Positions 1 through 8,170 are shown, counted from the first letter of the stretch. The stretch: DNA of 27,460 nucleotides from an uncultured Eubacterium sp. (GCA_910586445.1 CAJUHV010000048.1:2731-30190); one strand, 5' to 3'. Numbers and translations are program-made. Notes: generated by a model from the sequence alone, not told the origin.

Positions 1-1
1 G

Positions 2-64
2 GATGATCGTTTAGATAAAATGGATGATCGTTTAAATAAAATGGATGATCGTTTAGATAAAGCA
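2..64 (+). repeat. 21-bp tandem repeat encoding heptads
   Basis: Three near-identical 21-bp units lie at 2-22, 23-43 and 44-64, and a degraded fourth at 65-85. Units differ by a GAT/AAT change and by ATG/GCA at the end. Because 21 bp is seven codons, changes in unit number lengthen or shorten the coiled coil without breaking the frame. The array may extend left beyond the window. Confidence 0.85.
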
Positions 65-247
65 GATGATACTTTAAACACTTTAAAGTTTAGTCAGGAA
101 CATATAACTGAAAAACTAAAAGGCATTGAAGTTACAATGAATTATAACGATTACCATTTAAGCCATGACATAAAGAGATTACATGAAGATCTAGATACGA
201 TTACAGAGATATTAAAAATTAATAATATGATACCTATTGCTAAATAA
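2..247 (+). CDS. C-terminal part of a coiled-coil protein with heptad repeats (cut by window edge)
   Basis: The frame is already open at base 2, so the gene begins outside the window and only its last 81 codons are seen. It opens with repeated heptads of the form MDDRLDK / MDDRLNK / MDDRLDK, followed by a degenerate ADDTLNT. Leucine recurs every seven residues with charged positions around it, so this is very likely a coiled coil. The tail (about residues 30-81) stays charged and helical, with another leucine pattern near the end. No catalytic motif or membrane segment is visible. ATG codons at 20 and 41 lie inside the repeats and have no ribosome binding site, so they are not good starts. 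A terminator-like hairpin follows at 276-318. Function is not recognised; short coiled-coil proteins of this kind are often attached to mobile or phage-derived genes, but nothing here proves that. Confidence 0.6.
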   Translation, partial: DDRLDKMDDRLNKMDDRLDKADDTLNTLKFSQEHITEKLKGIEVTMNYNDYHLSHDIKRLHEDLDTITEILKINNMIPIAK

Positions 248-275
248 CCAGTATTATTAACCCCCACTAAGGCAG

Positions 276-318
276 AGTGTAAAGCCTATTGAATCGTCAA
301 TGCGCTTAACACTTTTTT
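276..318 (+). terminator. Probable intrinsic terminator after the coiled-coil gene
   Basis: Arms at 276-285 and 304-313 pair over ten positions with one A-A mismatch. Inside them, 289-292 (ATTG) and 298-301 (CAAT) pair again. A run of six T follows at 313-318. It sits 28 bases after the stop codon at 247. Confidence 0.55.
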
Positions 319-358
319 GTTTAGGGAGTTTAAAATGTTAATTTTTCCCTAAATATTA

Positions 359-386
359 TTGACAAATCCTCAATCCATGTTATTAC
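359..386 (+). promoter_or_regulatory. Possible sigma-A promoter for the 451-1695 genes
   Basis: A perfect -35 TTGACA at 359-364 is followed 16 bases later by TATTAC (381-386), a 4/6 match to the -10 consensus. The stretch from about 396 to 440 downstream carries two copies of AGTAAGTAATA and then an AAGGAGG ribosome binding site. The -35 is convincing, the -10 is weak. Confidence 0.4.
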
Positions 387-450
387 TATATCGTAAATAG
401 TAAGTAATAACTGATAAGAAGTAAGTAATAAGCAATAAGGAGGACTTAGG

Positions 451-1113
451 ATGAAAGATTTATCACTTACACAGAAGTACCTGATTTGTACTGTAAATGA
501 AAAAGGTGCCCTGCCGGGTTACAATCAAAAAATGGTTGCGTGTCTGATTGTCAGCGGACTGCTGGAAATGCAGATGGCAAAATGTATTTCGATAAGTGAC
601 AAAAAGATTACTGTCTGCACTGAATTACCAGAACATATGGAATATTTAACCCCTCTTTATAATGTTATAAATCAGGGAAAACCTATAAAAGCAGAAAAGG
701 CAGTAGAAACCTATACGATTGCTTTTACGAACAAAAAGCTGTATGAGCTTATAGATTCCCTGACAAAAAGCCTGAGAGAAGCTGACGTTGTAGAGCCTGT
801 GAAAACCGGACTTTTGGGAAATAAAGACGGCTACGCTCCAAAAAAAGAGATTGTTATGGGGATTATCGAAAAGATTCGGGCAGAATTATTAGAAGATGGT
901 GAAATATCGGAAAATGTTATCGCTTTAACAGCGCTTATGGATAAAGCAGGCAATTTGAAAGATTATTTTTCAAAATATGAACAGAAAGAATTAAAGGGCC
1001 GGATCGAAGCCATTAAAAAAAGCAAGGCAGGAACGCTTGCAAAAGAAATGTCCCAGCATATTGAGGCATTGGATATGGCTGCCATTATTCCTCTGGTATT
1101 CACGAACGTTTAA
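451..1113 (+). CDS. GPP34 (GOLPH3/Vps74)-like domain protein
   Basis: A 220-residue soluble protein. The start follows AAGGAGG with 7 bases of spacing. The N-terminus (LSLTQKYLICTVNEKG, then an ACLIVSGLLEMQM helix and a short ISDKKITV strand) and the C-terminal helices (IIEKIRAELLEDGE, ALTALMDKAGNLKDYFSK) resemble the GPP34 fold. That family is known in eukaryotes as a phosphoinositide-binding Golgi adaptor and occurs in bacteria with mostly unknown roles. There is no signal peptide or membrane segment. It is the first of three small plus-strand genes; the MerR-type gene starts 14 bases after its stop and may be co-transcribed. The family call rests on sequence pattern only. If wrong, this is a helical hypothetical protein. 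A role at the membrane surface would be inference. Confidence 0.55.
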   Translation: MKDLSLTQKYLICTVNEKGALPGYNQKMVACLIVSGLLEMQMAKCISISDKKITVCTELPEHMEYLTPLYNVINQGKPIKAEKAVETYTIAFTNKKLYELIDSLTKSLREADVVEPVKTGLLGNKDGYAPKKEIVMGIIEKIRAELLEDGEISENVIALTALMDKAGNLKDYFSKYEQKELKGRIEAIKKSKAGTLAKEMSQHIEALDMAAIIPLVFTNV

Positions 1114-1127
1114 AGAGGCCTGCTGAT

Positions 1128-1385
1128 ATGTCGAGACAAAGGAGTATGGAGACTATAGAACATTCTGAATACGTAACGATTGGCGAATTGGTGAGACTGA
1201 CAAATGTACGATACAGTACATTAAAATACTATACCGAAGAAGGAATGCTGCCATTTGAACAGGCAGAAGAAAATTTGACAAGACGTTACAAACGTGAGAC
1301 GAGCATGGCGCAGATTCAAAAAATTAAAGATCTGCGTCATAAAGGAAAATCTATACCCGAAATTAAGGCTATCTTAAACCCATAA
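1128..1385 (+). CDS. Short MerR-type DNA-binding protein
   Basis: An 85-residue protein made almost only of a MerR-family winged helix-turn-helix. Residues 16-30 (VTIGELVRLTNVRYS) form the first helices, TLKYYTEEGMLPF gives the typical wing, and RRYKRETSMAQIQKIKDLRHKGKSIPEIKAIL the second half. It lacks the dimerisation helix and effector domain of full-length MerR regulators (usually 110-300 residues), so it may work as a stand-alone binder or partner. An AGAGG site lies 9 bases before the ATG. It starts 14 bases after the GPP34-like gene, suggesting that it regulates or is co-expressed with it. The domain call is secure; the target is unknown. Confidence 0.75.
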   Translation: MSRQRSMETIEHSEYVTIGELVRLTNVRYSTLKYYTEEGMLPFEQAEENLTRRYKRETSMAQIQKIKDLRHKGKSIPEIKAILNP

Positions 1386-1491
1386 AAACTCGATGTTCCC
1401 AAAACCTTCCCGAGCTGTTTCAAACTGACATCATATTTCAGAAAATCCGAGGAATACTATCCAGCAGGAAACTAAGAAAGAAGGTATCTTT

Positions 1492-1695
1492 ATGCAGGAT
1501 ATTACCCAAAAAGTATATACTCACATGAAATCTTTATCTGACCAGAACGGGTTCCTGCCCACGGTCAGGCAGACTGCTGAGCAGCTGAATCTGGAAATTG
1601 ATGAAGTAGAGACTGCTATCAATGAACTGCAGCAGCTTGGAAAGGTAGTTATTACAGATATTCCCGCAAAAAGCATTATCGAGCTGGCGCAATAA
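1492..1695 (+). CDS. Small LexA-like winged-helix DNA-binding protein
   Basis: A 67-residue protein that resembles the N-terminal DNA-binding domain of LexA. Residues 6-19 are a first helix, then FLPTVRQTAEQLNLEIDEVETAINELQQLGKV gives the helix-turn-helix and wing, with the PTVR-type start of the recognition helix. The C-terminal autoprotease domain of LexA is absent, so it is not LexA itself. An AGAAAGAAGG sequence precedes the ATG. It is 106 bases after the MerR-type gene, in a stretch with no other visible signal, and 65 bases before a strong terminator, making it the last gene of the plus-strand group. Two tiny DNA-binding proteins in a row suggest a local regulatory unit; this is inference. 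Confidence 0.65.
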   Translation: MQDITQKVYTHMKSLSDQNGFLPTVRQTAEQLNLEIDEVETAINELQQLGKVVITDIPAKSIIELAQ

Positions 1696-1760
1696 CGCAG
1701 CACAGCAGCACAATTTATAGAGCCATAAAACAAAAGGACTGTCGCGGCAAAGATTACACA

Positions 1761-1817
1761 TACAAGATATAGCATTTATTCTGAATCAGATTCTGCTATA
1801 TCTTGTATATATTTTTT
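1761..1817 (+). terminator. Strong intrinsic terminator
   Basis: A perfect 14-bp stem is formed by 1761-1774 and 1794-1807, with an inner GAATC/GATTC pairing in the loop. The T-rich tract TATATTTTTTATT follows directly (about 1805-1820). It ends the plus-strand genes. The minus strand has no matching T run after the hairpin, so it is probably one-way, though its stem faces the 3' end of serA at 1958. From 1821 to 1957 nothing further was seen. Confidence 0.85.
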
Positions 1818-1957
1818 ATTAGCGCGGCATTCCTTTTTTCTAAGATCCTTTCGATCATATAGTATTACATTTATACGCATTCGGCGCGTCAGCGCGTGTT
1901 TGAAAGATATTTGACAGAAAGCATTTTTAAAAAACTCTAGAAATGATCCGTGCAGCC

Positions 1958-3121
1958 CTATTTAACGATGCGCACTTTTATAACGCCCTGCATTGCTTTC
2001 ATTTTTGCAACTGCTTCTTCTGTTGCCGGTGAATCCAGATCAAACATAGAGTATGCATAGTTTCCTTTTGATTTGTTTGTCATATTTGCAATATTAATAT
2101 CACACTCGCCAAAAATCGAAGAAAACTGTCCGATTACACCCTTGCTGTTTTTATGCAGCACTGCTACACGGCCTGCGGTCGTACATTCTCCCATATCGCA
2201 GTTTGGAAAGTTTACGGAATTGCGGATATTGCCGTTTTCCAGATAATTGCGGATTTCCTGTGCTGCCATTACTGCGCAGTTATCCTCGGATTCTTCTGTA
2301 GAAGCGCCCAGATGCGGTGTTACGATACATCCCGGCTTTCCGGCTGTCGTATTATTTGGAAAATCAGATACGTATTTTTTCAGCCTGCCTTCTGCAAGTG
2401 CTGCTACGACCGCTTCTTCATCTACAAGCAGATCTCTGGCATAGTTTAATATAACTGCGGTCGGCTTCATCATGGCAACTGCATCTGCATTGATCATCTT
2501 TTTCGTTGCGTCTAATAATGGCACATGAATCGAAATATAATCGCATTCACGGTAAATGTCCTCTACATTTCGCACATGGATGACATTACGTGACAGATTC
2601 CAGGCTGCATTGACGGAAATGTATGGGTCATAGCCGTATACATCCATATCCAAGTGGGTAGCTGCATTAGCGACACGGATACCGATTGCGCCAAGTCCGA
2701 TCACGCCTAATTTTTTGCCTGCAATCTCGCAGCCTGCATAAGCTTTTTTCTGTTTTTCTGTCAGCTTGGCAAGATCAGGATTATCCTGCTCTTCATTGAC
2801 CCAGTTTAAACCGCCGTTGATGTCACGGCTTGCCATCAGCATTCCTGCAAATACAAGCTCCTTTACTCCATTTGCATTTGCACCCGGAGTATTAAATACG
2901 ATAATGCCCTGTTCTGCACATTTTTCTAACGGAATATTATTAACCCCCGCGCCTGCCCGTGCTATGACAGAAAGACTGTCCGGCAGCTCCATGTCGTGCA
3001 TGGAGGCGGAACGTACCAGTACAGCCTGTGCGTCATTCAGATTGTCTACTTTTTCATACCCTTCGGTTAAAACGTCTAATCCTACCTGTGCAATTGGATT
3101 TAAACATGCATATTTAAACAT
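1958..3121 (-). CDS. serA: D-3-phosphoglycerate dehydrogenase
   Basis: This 387-residue enzyme oxidises 3-phosphoglycerate to 3-phosphohydroxypyruvate with NAD, the first step of serine synthesis. Residues 1-90 and 280-310 form the substrate domain. The Rossmann part carries the GLGAIG dinucleotide motif at 142-147. Arg229 (in NYARD) and His270 (in TPHLGAST) are the expected catalytic residues. A C-terminal ACT domain (about 317-387) suggests serine feedback or a regulatory fold, as in short ACT-type SerA proteins without the intervening domain of the longest forms. The ATG is preceded by GAGG with 8 bases of spacing. It lies downstream of serC, from which it is separated by 304 bp holding a hairpin repeat array, so its supply of transcript may be set there. 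Stop codon is TAG. Confidence 0.95.
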   Translation of the reverse strand: MFKYACLNPIAQVGLDVLTEGYEKVDNLNDAQAVLVRSASMHDMELPDSLSVIARAGAGVNNIPLEKCAEQGIIVFNTPGANANGVKELVFAGMLMASRDINGGLNWVNEEQDNPDLAKLTEKQKKAYAGCEIAGKKLGVIGLGAIGIRVANAATHLDMDVYGYDPYISVNAAWNLSRNVIHVRNVEDIYRECDYISIHVPLLDATKKMINADAVAMMKPTAVILNYARDLLVDEEAVVAALAEGRLKKYVSDFPNNTTAGKPGCIVTPHLGASTEESEDNCAVMAAQEIRNYLENGNIRNSVNFPNCDMGECTTAGRVAVLHKNSKGVIGQFSSIFGECDINIANMTNKSKGNYAYSMFDLDSPATEEAVAKMKAMQGVIKVRIVK

Positions 3122-3179
3122 TTTATTTTCCTCACTGATTTTATTTCTGCAGATCCTCCGCCAAAGCCGGTTTTCAGCT

Positions 3180-3390
3180 CACAGCCTGCTGGTCTGTATT
3201 TCTACGCTGCTTTTTCCACAGCCTGCTGCCGCATGGTTCTGCTTCGCAGGCTGCCTTTTTCCACAGCCTGCTGCCGCACGGTTCTGCTTCGCAGGCTGCT
3301 TTTTTCCACAGCCTGCTGCCGCACGATTCTGCTTCGCAGGCTGCTTTTCCACAGCCTGCTGCCGCCGCGGTTCTGCTTCGCAGGCTGCTT
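3180..3390. repeat. Five-unit tandem hairpin array between serC and serA
   Basis: Units lie at about 3180-3215 (degenerate), 3216-3260, 3261-3305, 3306-3348 and 3349-3390. In the four good units CAGCCTGC and GCAGGCTG form a perfect 8-bp inverted repeat around a loop of about 19 bases. Read on the plus strand, each stem is followed by GC and a T run (5, 6, 4 and 2 T), so each unit looks like an intrinsic terminator facing away from serA transcription. Neighbouring units can also pair with each other. Units differ in the loop (CATGG, CACGG, CACGA, CCGCGG). The rest of the 3122-3425 gap shows only the serA ribosome binding site. Confidence 0.9.
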
Positions 3391-3425
3391 ATGCCATGCC
3401 GCTTTGTAACGATGCCTGACAGATG

Positions 3426-4505
3426 TTAGTTATTTGCTTCAAATTCTTTCATAAATTCTACAAGCTTTATTACGCCTTCCTTTGGCATTGCATTATAGAT
3501 CGATGCCCGCATGCCGCCTACGCTGCGGTGTCCTTTTAGGTTGACAAAGCCTGCCTTTTCGGCTTCGGCTACGAATTTTGCATCCAGATCCTTATCGCCT
3601 GTAATAAACGGCACATTCATCAGAGAACGGTCTTTTTCTTCTACCGTAGCCTTAAACATCTTGCTCTGGTCTAAGAACTCATACAAAACCCTGGCTTTTT
3701 CGATATTGTGCTTTTGGATTTCTTCCAGTCCGCCCAGCTTCTTTAACCATTTAAATACTTTTCCACACATATAAATGCCGTAGCAGGGCGGTGTATTGTA
3801 CAAGGACTCTGCGTCTGCATGTGTCTTATAGCGCAGCATCGTAGGGGTGCCCGGCAGCACATCCTCACTGATTAAGTCTTCACGGATGATTACAATCACA
3901 ACGCCTGCAGGCCCTACATTTTTCTGTACTCCGCCATAAATAACGCCGTACCTGCTTACATCTACCGGCTCAGATAAAAAGCAGGAAGATACGTCCGCTA
4001 CCAGCAGATGTCCTTTTGTATTTGGCAGTTCTTTATATTTTGTACCATAAATCGTGTTGTTTTCACAAATATATACGTAATCCAGGTCTTTAGGAATATC
4101 CAGATCGGAACAGTCAGGAATATAGGAAAACGTTTTATCCTCAGACGATGCCAGCTTGACTGCTTCGCCATAAATAGAAGCCTCCTGATATGCCTTTTTT
4201 GCCCATTGTCCGGTGACAATATAGCCTGCTTTTTTATTTTTCATCAGGTTCATCGGAATCATTGCAAACTGCTGTGAGGCACCGCCCTGCAGAAACAGTA
4301 CTTTGTAATTGTCCGGTATGTGCATCAGGTCGCGGATATCCTGCTCTGCCTCTTTAATAATCGTATCATAGACCTTGGAACGGTGCGACATCTCCATAAC
4401 AGACATTCCGCTGCCCTTATAATCCAGCATCTCTTCTGCTGCTTCGCGAAGCACTTCCTCCGGCAGGACAGCCGGCCCTGCGGAAAAATTATATACTCTG
4501 CTCAT
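3426..4505 (-). CDS. serC: Phosphoserine aminotransferase
   Basis: A 359-residue class V aminotransferase that converts 3-phosphohydroxypyruvate and glutamate to phosphoserine, the step after SerA. The N-terminus NFSAGPAVLPEEVL is the family signature. Lys195 in GGVQKNVGPAG is the Schiff-base lysine for pyridoxal phosphate, and the LFLQGGASQQF segment (about 70-80) is the usual cofactor-phosphate region. The C-terminal GHRSVGGMRASIYNA binds substrate in the family. Length is standard. AGGAGG lies 9 bases before the ATG. It begins 55 bases after the ilvB stop on the same strand, so it may share the ilvB transcript, and is followed by the repeat array and serA. No gene for phosphoserine phosphatase is nearby. 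Confidence 0.95.
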   Translation of the reverse strand: MSRVYNFSAGPAVLPEEVLREAAEEMLDYKGSGMSVMEMSHRSKVYDTIIKEAEQDIRDLMHIPDNYKVLFLQGGASQQFAMIPMNLMKNKKAGYIVTGQWAKKAYQEASIYGEAVKLASSEDKTFSYIPDCSDLDIPKDLDYVYICENNTIYGTKYKELPNTKGHLLVADVSSCFLSEPVDVSRYGVIYGGVQKNVGPAGVVIVIIREDLISEDVLPGTPTMLRYKTHADAESLYNTPPCYGIYMCGKVFKWLKKLGGLEEIQKHNIEKARVLYEFLDQSKMFKATVEEKDRSLMNVPFITGDKDLDAKFVAEAEKAGFVNLKGHRSVGGMRASIYNAMPKEGVIKLVEFMKEFEANN

Positions 4506-4560
4506 ATTTTATATCCTCCTATTTTAATCTACAGTCTTCTGGCATCTCTAAGTTTTTATT

Positions 4561-6243
4561 TCAGCTGTTTTTCTTCAGATCTTCTTCTGAAAATGCCTCG
4601 CTGATCGGCGCTCCTGGTGCTACCATCGGCCATACCTTGTCGTTGCAGTCGATCATGCAGTCTAATACGACAGGCTCTTTTAACGCCAGCGCCTGATCAA
4701 ACGCTGCGTCAAATTCTTCCCGTGTCGTCACGCGGATTCCTTTTGCACCCATAGCTTCAGCCACCTTGACAAAATCTACCGCGTCGTTTAACACGGTTGC
4801 CGAATAGCGTTCATCATAAAATAAATCCTGCCACTGCCTTACCATGCCGAGTACGTGATTGTTAAATACGATCTCGATCAATGGCAGCTTCTGGCGCACC
4901 GCGGTTGCGATTTCGTTCATATTCATGCGGAAACACCCGTCGCCTGCAATGTTTATTACGGTCTTTTCTGGATTTGCGATATTTGCACCGATGGCGGCTC
5001 CTAAGCCATAGCCCATCGTACCCAGCCCGCCGGAGGTCAGAAAATGCCTCGGCTTTGAATATTTATAATACTGTGCCGCCCACATCTGGTGCTGGCCGAC
5101 TTCTGTGACGATAATCGCGTCTCCTTTTGTCTTTTCATAGATCTTTTCGATCATATATGGACCGGACAGCTCCTTTGGATGATAGGTCATCGGATATTTC
5201 TTTTGAAACTCTGCAATCCTTTCCAGCCACTGTGTATGCTGCTGCTGTTCCAGCTGTGCATTAAGGCGTGTCAGTATTTCTTTGATATCTCCGATTACAC
5301 TTGACGTAACAATGATGTTTTTATTAATCTCTGCCGGATCTACGTCAAACTGTACGATTTTTGCCTGCTTTGCAAACTTGGCTGCATTTCCGATCACACG
5401 GTCGCTGAAACGTACGCCGACCGCAAGCAGCAGGTCGCACTCGCTGACACCATAGTTCGACGTTTTCGTGCCGTGCATGCCGAGCATTCCGGTATATTTT
5501 GGATCTGTACCGTCAAAAGCACCTTTTCCCATCAGTGAATCGCAGACCGGTGCCTGTACCAGATCCACAAATCTGCGCAGCTCTTCGCCTGCGTCAGACA
5601 GCACGACACCTCCGCCTACAAATATGTATGGCTTTTTCGCCTCTTTGATATATGCGGCTGCCTGATCGATATCCTCCTGGCGCAGCCTGTCTGTTACACG
5701 CTGCGGGATTTCCAGCGCCTGCGGTTCGTATTCTGCCTTATTAGCCGTTATATCCTTTGGAATGTCCACAAGCACAGGGCCCGGCCTGCCTTTTCTTGCG
5801 ATACGGAAGGCACGGCGCAGTATTTTAGCCAGATCTGCGACATCTTTTACTATAAAATTATGCTTTGTAATCGGCGTCGTAATGCCTGCTATATCGATTT
5901 CCTGAAAACTGTCCTTGCCGAGCAGCGGTACGTTTACATTACATGTGACTGCCACCAGCGGTATGGAATCCATGTATGCAGTAGCAATGCCTGTCACCAG
6001 ATTGGACGCCCCCGGCCCGCTGGTCGCCAGACACACTCCCACCTTTCCGGTGCTGCGCGCATAACCATCCGCTGCATGGGAGGCTCCCTGTTCATGCGAT
6101 GTCAGTATATGCCTGATTTCATTTCTATGCCGATACAATTCGTCGTATACATTTAAAATCGCTCCGCCCGGATAGCCGAACACGGTATCTACGCCCTGCT
6201 CTTTTAGGCACTCTATTAAAATCTGCGCTCCTGTGAGCTGCAT
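4561..6243 (-). CDS. ilvB: Acetolactate synthase, large (catalytic) subunit
   Basis: A 560-residue thiamine-diphosphate enzyme that joins two pyruvates (or pyruvate and 2-oxobutyrate) to start valine, leucine and isoleucine synthesis. Glu51 in SHEQGA is the cofactor-activating glutamate. The TSGPGASNL stretch marks the N-terminal domain, and GDG at 434-436 with NN at 461-462 forms the diphosphate/magnesium motif. The frame stays open upstream to 6408, but the start at 6243 is chosen because AAGGAGGAAGGAG sits directly before it and MQLTGAQ matches family N-termini; the extra 55 codons would run through the 40-bp repeats. No small regulatory subunit gene (ilvN/ilvH) is next to it. Downstream is serC; upstream, 250 bp away, is ilvD. 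Confidence 0.94.
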   Translation of the reverse strand: MQLTGAQILIECLKEQGVDTVFGYPGGAILNVYDELYRHRNEIRHILTSHEQGASHAADGYARSTGKVGVCLATSGPGASNLVTGIATAYMDSIPLVAVTCNVNVPLLGKDSFQEIDIAGITTPITKHNFIVKDVADLAKILRRAFRIARKGRPGPVLVDIPKDITANKAEYEPQALEIPQRVTDRLRQEDIDQAAAYIKEAKKPYIFVGGGVVLSDAGEELRRFVDLVQAPVCDSLMGKGAFDGTDPKYTGMLGMHGTKTSNYGVSECDLLLAVGVRFSDRVIGNAAKFAKQAKIVQFDVDPAEINKNIIVTSSVIGDIKEILTRLNAQLEQQQHTQWLERIAEFQKKYPMTYHPKELSGPYMIEKIYEKTKGDAIIVTEVGQHQMWAAQYYKYSKPRHFLTSGGLGTMGYGLGAAIGANIANPEKTVINIAGDGCFRMNMNEIATAVRQKLPLIEIVFNNHVLGMVRQWQDLFYDERYSATVLNDAVDFVKVAEAMGAKGIRVTTREEFDAAFDQALALKEPVVLDCMIDCNDKVWPMVAPGAPISEAFSEEDLKKNS

Positions 6244-6330
6244 ATCTCCTTCCTCCTTTTCTGCCGGACAGCCTCCCGGAACCTCAAGCCTGTTTCTTAC
6301 AGCCTGAGAATTTCTAGTGTTGAATTTCCT

Positions 6331-6410
6331 ACGATAGAAAGCACGCTGCACGAACTTTCTATTGTCATGAACGATAGAAAGCACGCTGCGCGAACTTTCT
6401 ATTGTCATGA
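6331..6410. repeat. Two 40-bp tandem repeats with hairpins upstream of ilvB
   Basis: Copies at 6331-6370 and 6371-6410 differ at one base (CTGCACG versus CTGCGCG). Each contains ATAGAAAG and CTTTCTAT, an 8-bp perfect inverted repeat around a 13-base loop, extendable to 11 pairs with one wobble on the plus strand. They begin directly after a perfect -10 hexamer on the minus strand, so they would be the first part of an ilvB leader RNA, or a pair of operator sites. The remaining leader, 6244-6330, has GAAATTC repeated twice and the ribosome binding site. Confidence 0.85.
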
Positions 6411-6416
6411 ATTATA
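6411..6416 (-). promoter_or_regulatory. Perfect -10 hexamer before the ilvB leader
   Basis: The minus strand reads TATAAT here, in the 250-bp gap between ilvD and ilvB. The -35 region at 16-18 bases is poor (TTTCTG or similar), so the promoter would be weak or need an activator. It is placed exactly at the edge of the 40-bp repeats. Confidence 0.4.
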
Positions 6417-6493
6417 TGAATGCCCCGCTTCTGCAGAAAATCCACATTGAAAACTGCTCCGGGAGACTATCTGATCATCTTTTTGTAAGTATC

Positions 6494-8170
6494 TTAATCC
6501 TGTGCTTTTCCCGTCTGCAGGATTGCACCGCGGTTGCCGGATGTCACCATCGAAGCATACCGTGCCAGATACCCGGTAGTCACTTTCGGCTCTCTCGGCT
6601 GCCATTTTGCCCGTCTTGCTGCCAGTTCTTCGTCTGACACATCCAGATCCAGTGTCATCTGCGGTATATTGATTTTTATAATATCGCCTTCTTCTACAAG
6701 GGCAATCGGACCTCCGACTGCTGCCTCCGGCGATACATGGCCGATTGAGGCGCCGCGGCTGGCACCCGAGAAACGTCCGTCGGTAATCAGCGCTACGGAT
6801 GATCCCAGCCCCATGCCTGCGATTGCAGAAGTCGGGTTGAGCATCTCGCGCATTCCCGGCCCGCCTTTCGGCCCTTCATAGCGGATGACTACGACATCGC
6901 CGGCATGAATCTGTCCGCCCTTGATCGCTGCAATGGCATCTTCCTCACAGTCAAACACTCTTGCAGGCCCTTCGTGTACCATCATTTCATCTACGACTGC
7001 CGAGCGTTTTACTACAGAGCCGTCCGGTGCCAGATTTCCTTTTAATACGGCAAGCCCGCCGGTCTTACTATACGGATTGTCAATCGGGCGGATTACCTGC
7101 GGATTTTTATTGACAGCGCCTGCTATATTTTCTCCGATCGTTTTTCCGGTCACTGTCATGCAGTCTGTATGCAGCAGCCCGATATCCGCAAGCTGCTTCA
7201 TCACTGCATATACGCCGCCCGCTTCATTTAAGTCTTCCATATAAGTCGGGCCTGCCGGTGCCAGATGGCACAGGTTCGGCGTCTTTTCACTGATCGGATT
7301 TGCAAAAGAAATATCAAAGTCAAATCCGATTTCATGTGCGATCGCCGGCAGGTGCAGCATGCTGTTTGTAGAGCAGCCAAGTGCCATATCTACGGTCAGT
7401 GCGTTTAACACTGCTTCTTTTGTCATAATATCCCTCGGGCGGATATTTTTGTTCAGCATATCCATGACCGCCATGCCTGCATGTTTGGCCAGCTTGATAC
7501 GCTCTGAATACACTGCCGGTATCGTGCCGTTGCCGCGCAGTCCCATGCCGAGTGCTTCTGTCAGGCAGTTCATGGAGTTTGCCGTATACATGCCGGAGCA
7601 TGAGCCGCAGGTCGGGCATGTCTTTTCCTCATATTCGCGTACTTCCTCTTCTGTCATCGTGCCTGCCGTGTATGAGCCGACAGCTTCAAACATCGACGAA
7701 AGGCTGCGCTTTTTGCCCTGCACCCGTCCTGCCAGCATCGGCCCGCCGGATACAAATACGGTCGGCACATTGATTCTGGCAGCTGCCATCAAAAGTCCCG
7801 GTACGTTTTTATCACAGTTTGGCACCATTACCAGTGCGTCAAACTGGTGGGCAAGCGCCATGCACTCTGTCGAATCTGCGATCAGGTCTCTTGTCACAAG
7901 GGAATATTTCATCCCGATATGTCCCATGGCAATTCCATCGCATACTGCAATCGCCGGAAATACAACCGGCACGCCGCCTGCCTCTGCAACGCCGAGCTTT
8001 ACTGCATTTACAATCTTATCCAGATTGATATGTCCAGGTACGATCTCATTATATGAACTTACAATGCCGACCATCGGCTTTTTCATTTCCTCTTCCGTAA
8101 ATCCTAATGCATGAAACAGCGAGCGGTGCGGTGCCTGCTGCATGCCTGCTTTTACATTATCACTTTTCAT
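6494..8170 (-). CDS. ilvD: Dihydroxy-acid dehydratase
   Basis: A 558-residue iron-sulfur enzyme that dehydrates 2,3-dihydroxy-isovalerate and its homologue to the 2-oxo acids of valine and isoleucine synthesis. Conserved cysteines expected to hold the cluster are Cys77 (AVCDG), Cys119 (NCDKNVPG) and Cys191 (GSCSGMYTANSM). The C-terminal DGRFSGASRG and HVSPEAAVGGP segments are family signatures. Length and N-terminus are standard; the start has only a modest GAAGGGAAG site. It follows leuB by 51 bases and precedes ilvB by 250 bases, so leuB and ilvD are likely one transcript. Confidence 0.95.
   Translation of the reverse strand: MKSDNVKAGMQQAPHRSLFHALGFTEEEMKKPMVGIVSSYNEIVPGHINLDKIVNAVKLGVAEAGGVPVVFPAIAVCDGIAMGHIGMKYSLVTRDLIADSTECMALAHQFDALVMVPNCDKNVPGLLMAAARINVPTVFVSGGPMLAGRVQGKKRSLSSMFEAVGSYTAGTMTEEEVREYEEKTCPTCGSCSGMYTANSMNCLTEALGMGLRGNGTIPAVYSERIKLAKHAGMAVMDMLNKNIRPRDIMTKEAVLNALTVDMALGCSTNSMLHLPAIAHEIGFDFDISFANPISEKTPNLCHLAPAGPTYMEDLNEAGGVYAVMKQLADIGLLHTDCMTVTGKTIGENIAGAVNKNPQVIRPIDNPYSKTGGLAVLKGNLAPDGSVVKRSAVVDEMMVHEGPARVFDCEEDAIAAIKGGQIHAGDVVVIRYEGPKGGPGMREMLNPTSAIAGMGLGSSVALITDGRFSGASRGASIGHVSPEAAVGGPIALVEEGDIIKINIPQMTLDLDVSDEELAARRAKWQPREPKVTTGYLARYASMVTSGNRGAILQTGKAQD

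Noticed and set aside
2766..3419. Plus-strand open frame of 217 codons ending in a 15-residue repeat rich in Ala, Phe and Cys
   Set aside because: It lies antisense to serA and its repeat is the 45-bp array read as codons; no ribosome binding site, and the frame breaks when the unit length changes.
6244..6408. Longer ilvB start 55 codons upstream
   Set aside because: It would translate the 40-bp repeats, has no ribosome binding site, and the start at 6243 has an excellent one.
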